Shown: piece by piece, positions 7,267-13,752 of the stretch
Layout of the letters: every line of letters begins with the position of its first letter
Position numbering within the stretch: position 1 is the stretch's first letter
NCBI GenBank assembly: GCA_034434635.1
Contig: DAOTYX010000052.1
Coordinates: 1 to 13,927 of the forward strand
Direction: 5' to 3'
From: DAOTYX01 sp034434635
GTDB taxonomy: Bacteria; Chloroflexota; Anaerolineae; B4-G1; DUEL01
DNA length: 13,927 nucleotides
Program-made: the position numbers and the translations under genes
Notes under the pieces: generated by a model
Database searches by the model: none
What the model saw: the letters and a program-made list of their open reading frames with translations, nothing else
What the model was told of the DNA's origin: nothing

Positions 7267-7337
7267 TCGTCAGCCGTTTATCGGCCCAATATCCCGCCAT
7301 GTAGCCGGATAGCGGTATCATGACGGAGATGTTGGGC

Positions 7338-7366
7338 TTTGCTTTTCTGCGCGACCTGTCTATAAT
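7338..7366 (+). promoter_or_regulatory. Sigma-70-like promoter for the DUF2207 operon
   Basis: A perfect TATAAT -10 box sits at 7361-7366. The best upstream partner is the weak TTTGCT at 7338-7343 with a 17-bp spacer (TTGCTT with 16 bp is an alternative). Transcription would start near 7373, giving a short leader before GTG 7398. This also argues against the in-frame ATG at 7320, which lies upstream of the promoter. Two direct GTCAGCCG copies (7258-7265, 7269-7276), 11 bp apart, lie upstream. Confidence 0.65.
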
Positions 7367-7397
7367 AGACCTATCCCCAGTGCGAGGAGGAGGTCCC

Positions 7398-9254
7398 GTG
7401 ACGTCTACCCGGCGATTGCAGCCTTTCATCATTTTGGCGTTCTTGCTTGCCTTCCTGCTGCTCCTCCCTGTATCATCCGCTCAGGCCCAGAGCAAGACGC
7501 TCTACTGGGAGCGGTACGATGTGGATATCACCGTCCTGCCCAGTGGCGACTTCCTGGTGGAGGAGACGCAGGTGATCGCTTTCACCTCTGGCACCTTCAC
7601 TTACGGTTACGCGGCGATCCCTACCGACCGGCTGACCTCGATCTCCGGAGTGGAGGTGTACGAGGATGGCAAGCCCTGTCAGTGGACCGGCAGTGAGGAG
7701 AACGGCGAGTACACCATCCAGTGGTACCTGCTGGAGCCGCGCAGCAACTCCACCCATACCTACCTCCTGCGTTACACGGTACATGGCGGGCTGCGGTATT
7801 ACGATGGGGGAGACCAGTTGTGGTGGAAGGCGATACCGCCCGATCACGCCTTCCCGATCTACGCCGCCACGGTGACGGTCCACCTGCCTGAGGGAGCGGT
7901 GGCTGAGTCTGCCGCGGTCTATGAAACCAACGCGACCGTCACCGGCGAGGGCCAGCAGACGGTGGTCTTCACCGCGCAGGAGACGATACGGGCCGGGCAG
8001 GAGATGGAGGTGCGGGTGCAGTTCCCCCACGGGGTGGTGGCTGGGAGCCCCGCTTCCTGGCAGACCCGGGAGGATATGGCCCCGCTGCTCAGCCTGGCCC
8101 TGGGCGTAGGGGGTGTTCTGTTCGTCATCGGTGGGCCGCTCTTCCTGCTCCTCCTGTGGTACGTGCGCGGGCGCGACCCGCAGGTGACGCTGCCTACGGA
8201 CTACCTGACCGAGCCTCCGTCGGATGCACCGCCCGGGATCGCCGGCTCGCTGGTGGACGAGCGGGCCGACATGCAGGATGTCCTGGCGACGATCGTGGAC
8301 CTGGCGCGGCGGGGTTACCTGCAGATCGAGGAGCACGCTTCGGGCCTGTTCGGCACGGCCACGGACTTCACTTTCCGCCGTACTGACAAGCCTGCCGATG
8401 ACCTGCTGCCCTTCGAGCAGACTCTGCTGGCGAACCTCTTGGGTAGCCATCAGGAGCGGCGTCTCTCCTCGCTGCGTAACCGCTTCTACCAGGCACTTCC
8501 CAAGATTCAGTCCCAGATGTACGACGCGATGGTTCAGCGCGGCTACTTCCGCGCCCGTCCTGACCGGGTGCGCGCGTCCTACCAGGGCATTGGCGGCGCG
8601 CTGCTGGGCTTGCTGTTTTTCGCTGGTTTCTGCGCCATCCCTATGCTGATGGACCTCTCCGCGTACGCCCTGTGCCCGGTGGCTGGCCTGGTGACGACGG
8701 CGGTCGCCCTGATAGTCATCGGTCAGCACATGCCGGTGAAGACGCGGAAGGGGGCCGAGGAGGCGGCCCGCTGGCGGGCCTTCAAGAAGTACCTGCAGGA
8801 GATCGAGCGGTACACCGACCTGCGCGAGGCGACCGACCAGTTCGAGAAGTACCTGCCCTACGCCATCGCCTTCGGGGTGGATCGCACCTGGACGCGGAAG
8901 TTCAGCCAGGTGGAGACCGCGCCGATGCCGCTCTGGTACGTGCCGTTGCCGATCCGCGTTGGCGCGCCGTACTCCCCGGGCGTCGGTGGGCGCGCGCCGG
9001 GTCTGGCCGCTCCTGCCGCTGGTGGTGTGGCCGCCCCCTCGCTGGATAGCATGAGCCGCGGGCTGGGGGCCAGTCTCGACCAGATGTCCCGCGGCCTGGG
9101 CCGCATGCTCGACACGGCGGCCAGTACCCTGACCAGTCGGCCTAGCAGTTCCGGCGGTGGTGGTGGGTTCCGTGGCGGCTTCGGGGGCGGGTTCAGCGGC
9201 GGTGGGGGCTTCGGCGGCGGTGGCGGCGGCGGCGGAGGACGGGGGTTTGGATGA
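7398..9254 (+). CDS. DUF2207 family membrane protein with Gly-rich tail
   Basis: This 618-residue predicted membrane protein starts at GTG 7398, after a GAGGAGGAGG ribosome site (7384-7393). A signal peptide (hydrophobic 8-24, likely cleaved near SSAQA) leads into an extracytoplasmic beta-rich DUF2207 region (about 31-225; motifs WERYDVDITVLPSGDFLVEE at 37-56 and WWKAIPP). A membrane helix spans about 230-255, and a cytoplasmic winged-helix-like segment at 286-312 contains DERADMQDVLATIVDLARRG. Two more helices lie at about 397-416 and 421-443. The W-x-FKKYL...FEKYLPYAIAFGV segment (459-494) follows, then the repeated DxMSRGLG motif (550-568) and a C-terminal run almost entirely of Gly and Phe (585-618). 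All of this is typical of the family. Its biochemical function is unknown. Position upstream of zinc-ribbon and SPFH genes suggests a membrane-surface or envelope-stress role, by inference only. Confidence 0.9.
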   Translation: MTSTRRLQPFIILAFLLAFLLLLPVSSAQAQSKTLYWERYDVDITVLPSGDFLVEETQVIAFTSGTFTYGYAAIPTDRLTSISGVEVYEDGKPCQWTGSEENGEYTIQWYLLEPRSNSTHTYLLRYTVHGGLRYYDGGDQLWWKAIPPDHAFPIYAATVTVHLPEGAVAESAAVYETNATVTGEGQQTVVFTAQETIRAGQEMEVRVQFPHGVVAGSPASWQTREDMAPLLSLALGVGGVLFVIGGPLFLLLLWYVRGRDPQVTLPTDYLTEPPSDAPPGIAGSLVDERADMQDVLATIVDLARRGYLQIEEHASGLFGTATDFTFRRTDKPADDLLPFEQTLLANLLGSHQERRLSSLRNRFYQALPKIQSQMYDAMVQRGYFRARPDRVRASYQGIGGALLGLLFFAGFCAIPMLMDLSAYALCPVAGLVTTAVALIVIGQHMPVKTRKGAEEAARWRAFKKYLQEIERYTDLREATDQFEKYLPYAIAFGVDRTWTRKFSQVETAPMPLWYVPLPIRVGAPYSPGVGGRAPGLAAPAAGGVAAPSLDSMSRGLGASLDQMSRGLGRMLDTAASTLTSRPSSSGGGGGFRGGFGGGFSGGGGFGGGGGGGGGRGFG

Positions 9255-9269
9255 GGGGTGACGGGGATG

Positions 9270-9352
9270 TTGGTGATTGGTACATTGGTACATTGGTACA
9301 TTGGTCATTGGTACATTGGTACATTGGTCATTGGTACATTGGTCATTGGTCA
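9270..9352 (+). repeat. TTGGTCA / TTGGTACA tandem repeat
   Basis: Eleven head-to-tail units lie between the DUF2207 and zinc-ribbon genes. They mix 7-bp TTGGTCA-type (five, one being TTGGTGA) and 8-bp TTGGTACA (six) units in an irregular order. There is no opposite arm. The array starts 15 bp after the stop codon and ends 8 bp before the GAGGAGG site, so it fills the gap without touching either gene. The base composition is far more AT-rich than the flanks. Confidence 0.93.
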
Positions 9353-9371
9353 TTGATCTTGAGGAGGTTCT

Positions 9372-9878
9372 ATGAACATCGGTAAAGTTCTGGGCCCGAT
9401 TCTCGTCGTTGTCGGCTTGATCATCTGCCTGCTGGCCGCTGCGGTGAGTGTGGCCTCCGCCCGCGAGATCGGCGGCAGGCTCCTCGGCGCAGCACTGGGG
9501 GCGATCATCGCCATCCCGTTCGTGGGTGTGGGCGTCTTCATGCTCATCCGCGGGCAGAAGGAGGCTGGGGAGATGGCTGCCGCCCAGCGGCAGAAGCGGC
9601 TGCTGGGGATGGTGCGCGCGCAGGGGCGCGTCAACGTGGCCGACGCGGCGCTGGAACTGAAGGTGAACCGCGACCAGGTCAAGAGCGACATCTACGACCT
9701 GGTCAACAAAGGCCTCTTCACTGGCTACATCAACTGGAACGACGGCGACCTCATCTCCGCCGATGCGGCGCAGATGGCGACCAACAAGTGTCCCAGATGC
9801 GCGGGTGAACTGGAACTGGCGGGCAAGGGTGTGGTGAGGTGCCCGTACTGCGGGACGGAGATCTTCCTGTCGGGGTGA
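9372..9878 (+). CDS. Small membrane protein with winged-helix-like and zinc-ribbon domains
   Basis: I do not recognise a named family for this 168-residue protein, but the architecture is clear. Two membrane helices (about 7-29 and 36-58) form an N-terminal hairpin. A basic linker (61-78) leads to a winged-helix-like or PCI-like segment (about 76-131, with VNVADAALELKVNRDQVKSD at 87-106) and a C-terminal zinc ribbon with C140, C143, C157 and C160. The soluble part should face the cytoplasm. GAGGAGG at 9361-9367 sets the ATG at 9372. It lies between DUF2207 and SPFH genes in one transcription unit, so it is probably a scaffold or regulator of the same membrane complex; DNA binding is possible but unproven. 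The zinc-ribbon plus membrane-helix layout resembles accessory proteins in PspA/SPFH neighbourhoods of other bacteria. Confidence 0.85.
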   Translation: MNIGKVLGPILVVVGLIICLLAAAVSVASAREIGGRLLGAALGAIIAIPFVGVGVFMLIRGQKEAGEMAAAQRQKRLLGMVRAQGRVNVADAALELKVNRDQVKSDIYDLVNKGLFTGYINWNDGDLISADAAQMATNKCPRCAGELELAGKGVVRCPYCGTEIFLSG

Positions 9879-9880
9879 GC

Positions 9881-9940
9881 GACAACAGACGACGGACGAC
9901 AGCCTGCGGCCGACCGACTGCAGGCTGCGGACGATGGGCT
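9881..9940 (+). repeat. GACGACR-type degenerate repeat with hairpin
   Basis: ACGAC-containing short units (9888-9900 and again near 9929) surround a stem made of CAGCCTGC (9900-9907) and GCAGGCTG (9920-9927) with a 12-base loop. The element occupies most of the gap before the next gene and stops before its AAGGAGGG site at 9949-9956. Periodicity is poor, so it may be an eroded member of the heptamer class. Confidence 0.6.
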
Positions 9941-9963
9941 GAATCCAAAAGGAGGGCAAGACA

Positions 9964-10512
9964 ATGAGTGACCTGTATCAGCGTGTGAGCGACAGCCGGA
10001 CCGGGCTGGAAAGGCTGTTGGGCAAGATTCCCGGCTACAAGGGGTACAAGGAGAAGGAGATGCGCCGGGAGTCGGATAGACTCCTGCGGGAGACGATTGT
10101 CACCCGTATGGGGGAGCAGCGTCAGCGCATGGATGACCTGCAGCGGATGCTCATCAGCGCCGGGCGGCTGGAGTACCTGGACGAGATGGGCAGCGCGACG
10201 ACCCGCCTGCAGACCTTCATTGACCGCGTGCGCTTCGCCTCCTATGGCTACGCCGGGCTGTTTGACGCGGTTCGCGTGCGTGAGGCGGAACTGGACCGGC
10301 TGTACGACTTCGATCAGGCGCTGCTGGAGTACGGCGACCGGTTGGAGACGGCGCTGAACAGCCTGGAGATCGCCATCCCTGCCGGGGAGGGGCTGGCTGA
10401 AGCGGTGCGTCAGGTGATGAGCATCTGCGCCGAGGCCAATCGCACCTTCGACGAACGGGAGCAGGTGATCCTGGCTGGGGCGGCGAGCGGTGGTGAGGCA
10501 GAGACGCGGTGA
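9964..10512 (+). CDS. Uncharacterised helical protein of the SPFH operon
   Basis: This complete 182-residue protein has no membrane segment, signal peptide or Cys-rich motif. It is strongly charged and predicted to be almost entirely alpha-helical, with probable coiled-coil stretches around residues 31-90 (REMRR/RLLRE/QRQRMDDLQRM-like heptads) and 100-135. The pattern suggests an antiparallel helical bundle. I cannot assign a family. AAGGAGGG seven bases before the ATG fixes the start. It is placed directly before the SPFH gene, with a 35-bp gap, which suggests a physical partner of that protein. Its helical character is reminiscent of PspA-like or other membrane-remodelling helpers, but it is shorter than PspA (about 222) and I see no clear PspA motif. 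The last codons and the stop lie in a two-copy GACGCGG repeat, so the C-terminus may be repeat-derived. Confidence 0.83.
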   Translation: MSDLYQRVSDSRTGLERLLGKIPGYKGYKEKEMRRESDRLLRETIVTRMGEQRQRMDDLQRMLISAGRLEYLDEMGSATTRLQTFIDRVRFASYGYAGLFDAVRVREAELDRLYDFDQALLEYGDRLETALNSLEIAIPAGEGLAEAVRQVMSICAEANRTFDEREQVILAGAASGGEAETR

Positions 10513-10518
10513 CGCGGA
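10503..10518 (+). repeat. Two-copy GACGCGGW repeat over a stop codon
   Basis: GACGCGGT (10503-10510) and GACGCGGA (10511-10518) are tandem copies. The first unit ends on the T of the TGA stop codon (10510-10512) of the helical protein gene, and the second supplies the rest of it. This is a minimal array and may be chance, but it sits in the same kind of operon gap as the larger arrays. Confidence 0.45.
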
Positions 10519-10547
10519 GATTCGAAATAGAGTAAGGAGGCAAGAGA

Positions 10548-11591
10548 ATGGCCCGTATTTTCGACATCGTTGAGTTTGTGGATGAGAGCGGAAAGGAGAT
10601 CGTCCACCGCTTCCCCGAACAGGGTTCGGGAGACTTCCGTATTGGCACTCAGGTGATCGTCCGCGAAAGCCAGGCGGCGGTCTTCTTCCGCGATGGCAAG
10701 GCGCTGGATGTCTTCGGGGCTGGCCGCCATACCATCACCACGGCCAACATCCCCTACCTGATCGAGTTCGTCGGCCGCAATCTCTTCTCCGGGCAGACCC
10801 CCTTCAAGGCCGAGGTTTACTTCGTCACCACGCGCGAACTGCTGGACATGAAGTGGGGCACGCCGGAGCCGATCACCATCCGCGATGCGGTCCTGCGCAT
10901 GGCCCGTCTGCGCGCCTTCGGCACCTACGCCATGCAGGTCTCGGACCCGCAGCTGTTCGTCAACAAGATCGTCGGCACGCAGGGGCTTTACCGCACCTCC
11001 GATGTGGAGCGCTTCCTGCGCAGCATCATCATCACCAAACTGACCGACATGCTGGGCGAGATGAATCGCTCCATCCTTGACCTGCCGGCGATGATGGAGG
11101 AGTTGGCGGCAGGCGTCCGCGCCAAGTCGGTCGAGGACTTCGCCGCACGCGGCATCACCCTCAACTCGGTCTACATTGAGTCCATCAGCCCGACCGAGGA
11201 AACCGCGAAGGCGATCGACGAGGCGGCGGCGATGGGGGCCATCGGCGACATGAGCGCCTACATGCAGTTCCAGGCCGCGCGCGCGATGCGAGACGCCGCC
11301 CAGCAGGAAGGTGGCGGCGCCGGGCTGACCGGAGCAGGCGTGGGCCTGGGCGCGGGTATGGGCATGGGTGCGGCGATGGCGCAGATGATGGGCCAGGCGA
11401 TGCAGCGACCCGCTCAGCCGCCGCAGGAGACGCCGCCAGCCGCGGCCCCCGCAACCCCACAGACGGCGGCGGAAATCCGGGCGACACTGGACAACCTGGA
11501 TATGCGCCTGGCGAAGGGGGAGATCTCCGAGGAGACCTACAACCGGCTGTACGCCAAGTGGGAGGCCAAACTCAAGGAGATGGGCGGCTAG
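10548..11591 (+). CDS. SPFH-domain protein with C-terminal SHOCT-like hairpin (YdjI-like)
   Basis: This is a 347-residue SPFH/Band-7 protein of the YdjI-like ('virion core protein') group. The N-terminus lacks a membrane helix. The beta-rich SPFH region spans about 30-215, starting RIGTQVIVRESQAAVFFRDG (31-50), with ARLRAFGTYAMQVSDP (119-134) and a helix at 150-200. ITLNSVYIESISPTEETAKA (203-222) is the typical end of the domain. A Gly/Ala/Met-rich stretch (254-288) and a Pro/Ala linker (288-308) follow. The C-terminal segment, LDNLDMRLAKGEISEETYNR (314-333), is a SHOCT-like helical hairpin, often found in oligomerising or membrane-associated proteins. AAGGAGG at 10534-10540 gives the start. 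B. subtilis YdjI recruits PspA to membranes with YdjG/YdjH; here a DUF2207 and a zinc-ribbon membrane protein precede it, so a comparable membrane-stress assembly is a reasonable inference. Confidence 0.9.
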   Translation: MARIFDIVEFVDESGKEIVHRFPEQGSGDFRIGTQVIVRESQAAVFFRDGKALDVFGAGRHTITTANIPYLIEFVGRNLFSGQTPFKAEVYFVTTRELLDMKWGTPEPITIRDAVLRMARLRAFGTYAMQVSDPQLFVNKIVGTQGLYRTSDVERFLRSIIITKLTDMLGEMNRSILDLPAMMEELAAGVRAKSVEDFAARGITLNSVYIESISPTEETAKAIDEAAAMGAIGDMSAYMQFQAARAMRDAAQQEGGGAGLTGAGVGLGAGMGMGAAMAQMMGQAMQRPAQPPQETPPAAAPATPQTAAEIRATLDNLDMRLAKGEISEETYNRLYAKWEAKLKEMGG

Positions 11592-11594
11592 AAA

Positions 11595-11612
11595 GCGCCG
11601 GGGTACCGGCGC
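11595..11612. terminator. GC-rich hairpin after the SPFH gene
   Basis: GCGCCGG-ggta-CCGGCGC is a perfect 7-bp stem with a 4-base loop, starting 4 bases past the SPFH stop codon. There is no T-tract. It lies between convergent genes and could end transcription from the left. Confidence 0.5.
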
Positions 11613-11614
11613 CC

Positions 11615-11732
11615 GGTGGCTGAAGCCGCGGGCTGACGTCCGCCAGGCCCGCGCAGGCGGGCCTGGCGGTTCGCCGTGGGGGGCGGCCGCCGCAGGGCGG
11701 CTTTGCAGGCGTAGCGTGCGGTTTCAGCCGCC
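11615..11732. repeat. Nested palindromic (REP-like) element between convergent genes
   Basis: The outer arms GGTGGCTGAAGCCGC (11615-11629) and GCGGTTTCAGCCGCC (11718-11732) are complementary at 13 of 15 positions. Nested inside is a perfect 13-bp stem, CCGCCAGGCCCGC (11640-11652) with GCGGGCCTGGCGG (11657-11669), around a GCAG loop. A further GCCGCC/GGCGGC pair lies near 11683-11698. The whole 184-bp gap (11592-11775) shows no coding potential beyond shadows, so this structure is its content. It may act as a bidirectional terminator or be a REP-type repeat. Confidence 0.7.
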
Positions 11733-11775
11733 GCGTCTGGCGCGGGCTGGCGTTCCGCCGCCGCGTCCGAGGTCG

Positions 11776-12510
11776 TCAAGCCTTCTCTTCCTCCACCGTC
11801 GTGGCCGTCCGTGCCCCGATCAGCGCCTCCTCCAGCCGTTGCCGCAGCCTCTCTGGCAGCGGTCGGCCCAACCCTGGCCCGCGTAGCCAGGGGCGAATCT
11901 TCTTCCCGTAGAAGACAGGCACTGGCGGATCGGTCACGTCCAGGTTCAGGTTGGGATGGGTGAACAGCACCACCCCGCGTACCGGCACCTCTTCCTCTGG
12001 CAACCGCTTTGCCAGGTACTGCTTCATCCGCCTGACCTCGTATTCCACATCCGCTTCTGGCCGACCTATCCGCTCCTGCCCGGCCATCTCGCGGAAGAAC
12101 TTTCCCTTTTGCCGATGGGTCCATTTCCCATCCCGATACGTGACCTCCCCGGCCTGCGAACGCACCACCAACACGGTCAACCCGTCGGGTCCCAGCAGGA
12201 CGTGGGGTGATGGCAGGACGTATTGCAGCAGGGCGAAGCGGGGGTCCAACCCCTTGAGCGCGGCGCGTACGCCGAGATGGTGCGCCGTGGGGCCGGCGAA
12301 CCGCTCCCCGTAGTACCCGCCGACGAAGGAGAGGCCGATCGCTACGGCCAGAAGCACTGCCCAGATGAGCGACGACATCGTTGTCATCATGAGGCTGCGG
12401 GTGAAGGACAGGATCAGCGCGGCAAACAGCAGGATGATGCTGGTCCAGGAGACGTAGCGGCCAACCGTGGCCCGTCGGTGGATGTATTTCTCGTTGGCGA
12501 CGATGCGCAT
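11776..12510 (-). CDS. Two-TM protein with degenerate NERD-like domain
   Basis: This complete 244-residue protein has two membrane helices (about 22-40 and 46-66) after a short basic N-terminus, then a cytoplasmic domain. The segment LQYVLPSPHVLLGPDGLTVLVV (95-116), followed by GEVTYRDGKW (121-130), and the later VRGVVLFTHPNLNLDV (177-192) resemble the strand order of NERD (nuclease-related) domains. The acidic and lysine residues expected for catalysis are not evident (VRSQ replaces the usual E-x-K-type end), so it is probably not an active nuclease. The start ATG directly follows the FabF stop (TAGATG), and its GAGGGGGA ribosome site is inside fabF, so translation is coupled. Why such a protein travels with plsX and fabF is unknown; a membrane-lipid-related sensor or structural role is speculation. 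The NERD assignment itself is tentative. Confidence 0.78.
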   Translation of the reverse strand: MRIVANEKYIHRRATVGRYVSWTSIILLFAALILSFTRSLMMTTMSSLIWAVLLAVAIGLSFVGGYYGERFAGPTAHHLGVRAALKGLDPRFALLQYVLPSPHVLLGPDGLTVLVVRSQAGEVTYRDGKWTHRQKGKFFREMAGQERIGRPEADVEYEVRRMKQYLAKRLPEEEVPVRGVVLFTHPNLNLDVTDPPVPVFYGKKIRPWLRGPGLGRPLPERLRQRLEEALIGARTATTVEEEKA

Positions 12511-13752
12511 CTATTCCCCCTCGAATTTGCCCAGCACCAGGCAGGCGTTCTGCCCGCCCAGGCCGAAGGAGTTGGACAGCACGGTGTGCACCCTGGCTTT
12601 TCGCGCCGTTCCCGGTGTGTAGTCCAGATCGCATTCCGGGTCCGGCTGCTCCAGGTTGATGGTGGGGTGGATGACCTGGTCGCGCAGGGTCAGCACGGAG
12701 ACGACCGCCTCGATGGCCCCGGCTCCGCCCATCGCGTGGCCCAGCATAGACTTGGTGGCGCACATGGGGATGGTGTAAGCGTGTTGGCCGAGGACCCCCT
12801 TGATGGCCCGCGTCTCCGCGACGTCGTTGACCGGCGTGCCCGTGCCGTGGGTGTTGATGTGGTCAATCTGCTCCGGCCCGATCCCGGCGTCCGCCAGCGC
12901 CCAGCGCATCGCCCGCATCGCGCCCAGCCCCTCTGGGTCGGGTTGGGCGACGTGGAAGCCGTCGGAGGATGAGGCGTGGCCCAGGACCTCGGCCAGGATG
13001 CGCGCGCCGCGCGCCTGGGCGTGTTCCAGGCTCTCCAGGATCAGGATGCCGCACCCTTCGGAGATGACAAAGCCGTCCCGCGCAGCATCGAAGGGACGGC
13101 TGGCACGCTCCGGCTCATCGTTGCGTGTGGAGAGGGCGCGCATGGCGCAGAAGCCAGCGACGGAGACCTCGTGGATGAACCCCTCCACGCCGCCGACGAT
13201 CATCACCTCGGCCGCACCCCGGCGGATGAGTTCGGCCCCTTCACCCACCGCCTGCGTGCCGGAGGCGCACGCCGCCATGGCCGTGCTGATCGGCCCCAGC
13301 GCCTGCGCCCACGTGCTGACGTGGTGGGCGGGCATGTTGGCCAGCGATGCGGTGATGCTGAACGGATTGATCCGCTCCCAGCCCTTCTCGTGCAGCACCT
13401 GTACCTGGGCGAAGGCCCATTCCAGCCCGCCGACCCCGGTGCCTAGCAGGACACCGGCCCGTTCGCCCAGGGGCGGGGTCAGCCCGGCATCCGCCAGTGC
13501 CTGCTGCGCAGCGGCCACGGCAAACTGCGAGGCGCGCGACATGCGCCGCGCTTCCTTGAACGGGATGTAGTCCTCGGGTTTGAAGCCCTTCACCTCGCCA
13601 GCGATGCGCACCGGCAGGGAGGAGGCATCGAACTGGGTGATGGGACCGACGCCCGACCGCCCGGCCAGCAGCGCCGCCCACGTCTCCTCGACGGTGAGGG
13701 CCAGGGGGGTGAGCGCCCCCAGCCCGGTGATGACGACCCGCCTACGCTTCAT
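12511..13752 (-). CDS. fabF: Beta-ketoacyl-ACP synthase II
   Basis: This 413-residue thiolase-fold condensing enzyme elongates acyl-ACP with malonyl-ACP in type II fatty acid synthesis. The catalytic Cys is C162 in AACASGTQA, and the two histidines are H302 (NTHGTGTPVND) and H339 (KSMLGHAMGGAG), with K334 in the same motif. They fall within one residue of the E. coli FabF positions 163, 303, 340 and 335. The N-terminus RRVVITGLGALTPLA and the C-terminal SNSFGLGGQNACLVL are also canonical, and length matches (E. coli 413). The start ATG overlaps the plsX stop by 11 bp and is preceded by GGGAGGG. There is no acpP or fabD/fabG in the gap, which is common when only part of the fab operon is visible. 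It is cytoplasmic and dimeric by family precedent. Confidence 0.97.
   Translation of the reverse strand: MKRRRVVITGLGALTPLALTVEETWAALLAGRSGVGPITQFDASSLPVRIAGEVKGFKPEDYIPFKEARRMSRASQFAVAAAQQALADAGLTPPLGERAGVLLGTGVGGLEWAFAQVQVLHEKGWERINPFSITASLANMPAHHVSTWAQALGPISTAMAACASGTQAVGEGAELIRRGAAEVMIVGGVEGFIHEVSVAGFCAMRALSTRNDEPERASRPFDAARDGFVISEGCGILILESLEHAQARGARILAEVLGHASSSDGFHVAQPDPEGLGAMRAMRWALADAGIGPEQIDHINTHGTGTPVNDVAETRAIKGVLGQHAYTIPMCATKSMLGHAMGGAGAIEAVVSVLTLRDQVIHPTINLEQPDPECDLDYTPGTARKARVHTVLSNSFGLGGQNACLVLGKFEGE

Noticed and set aside
7320..7397. ATG at 7320 as the DUF2207 start
   Set aside because: It lies upstream of the TATAAT box and gives a non-signal-like leader; GTG 7398 has a strong ribosome site directly followed by a signal peptide.
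9270..9352. Possible CRISPR array
   Set aside because: Units are 7-8 bp with no spacers and no cas genes are nearby.
7473..9959. An 828-codon open frame on the minus strand
   Set aside because: It lies antisense to the well-supported DUF2207 and zinc-ribbon genes, spans their gap repeat, and its translation is low-complexity Arg/His/Gln-rich with no recognisable domain. It is a shadow of GC-rich codon bias.
10548..11591. A phage structural gene, as the 'virion core protein' label of YdjI-like proteins suggests
   Set aside because: No other phage genes are present, and the SPFH plus SHOCT layout and neighbours fit a cellular membrane module.
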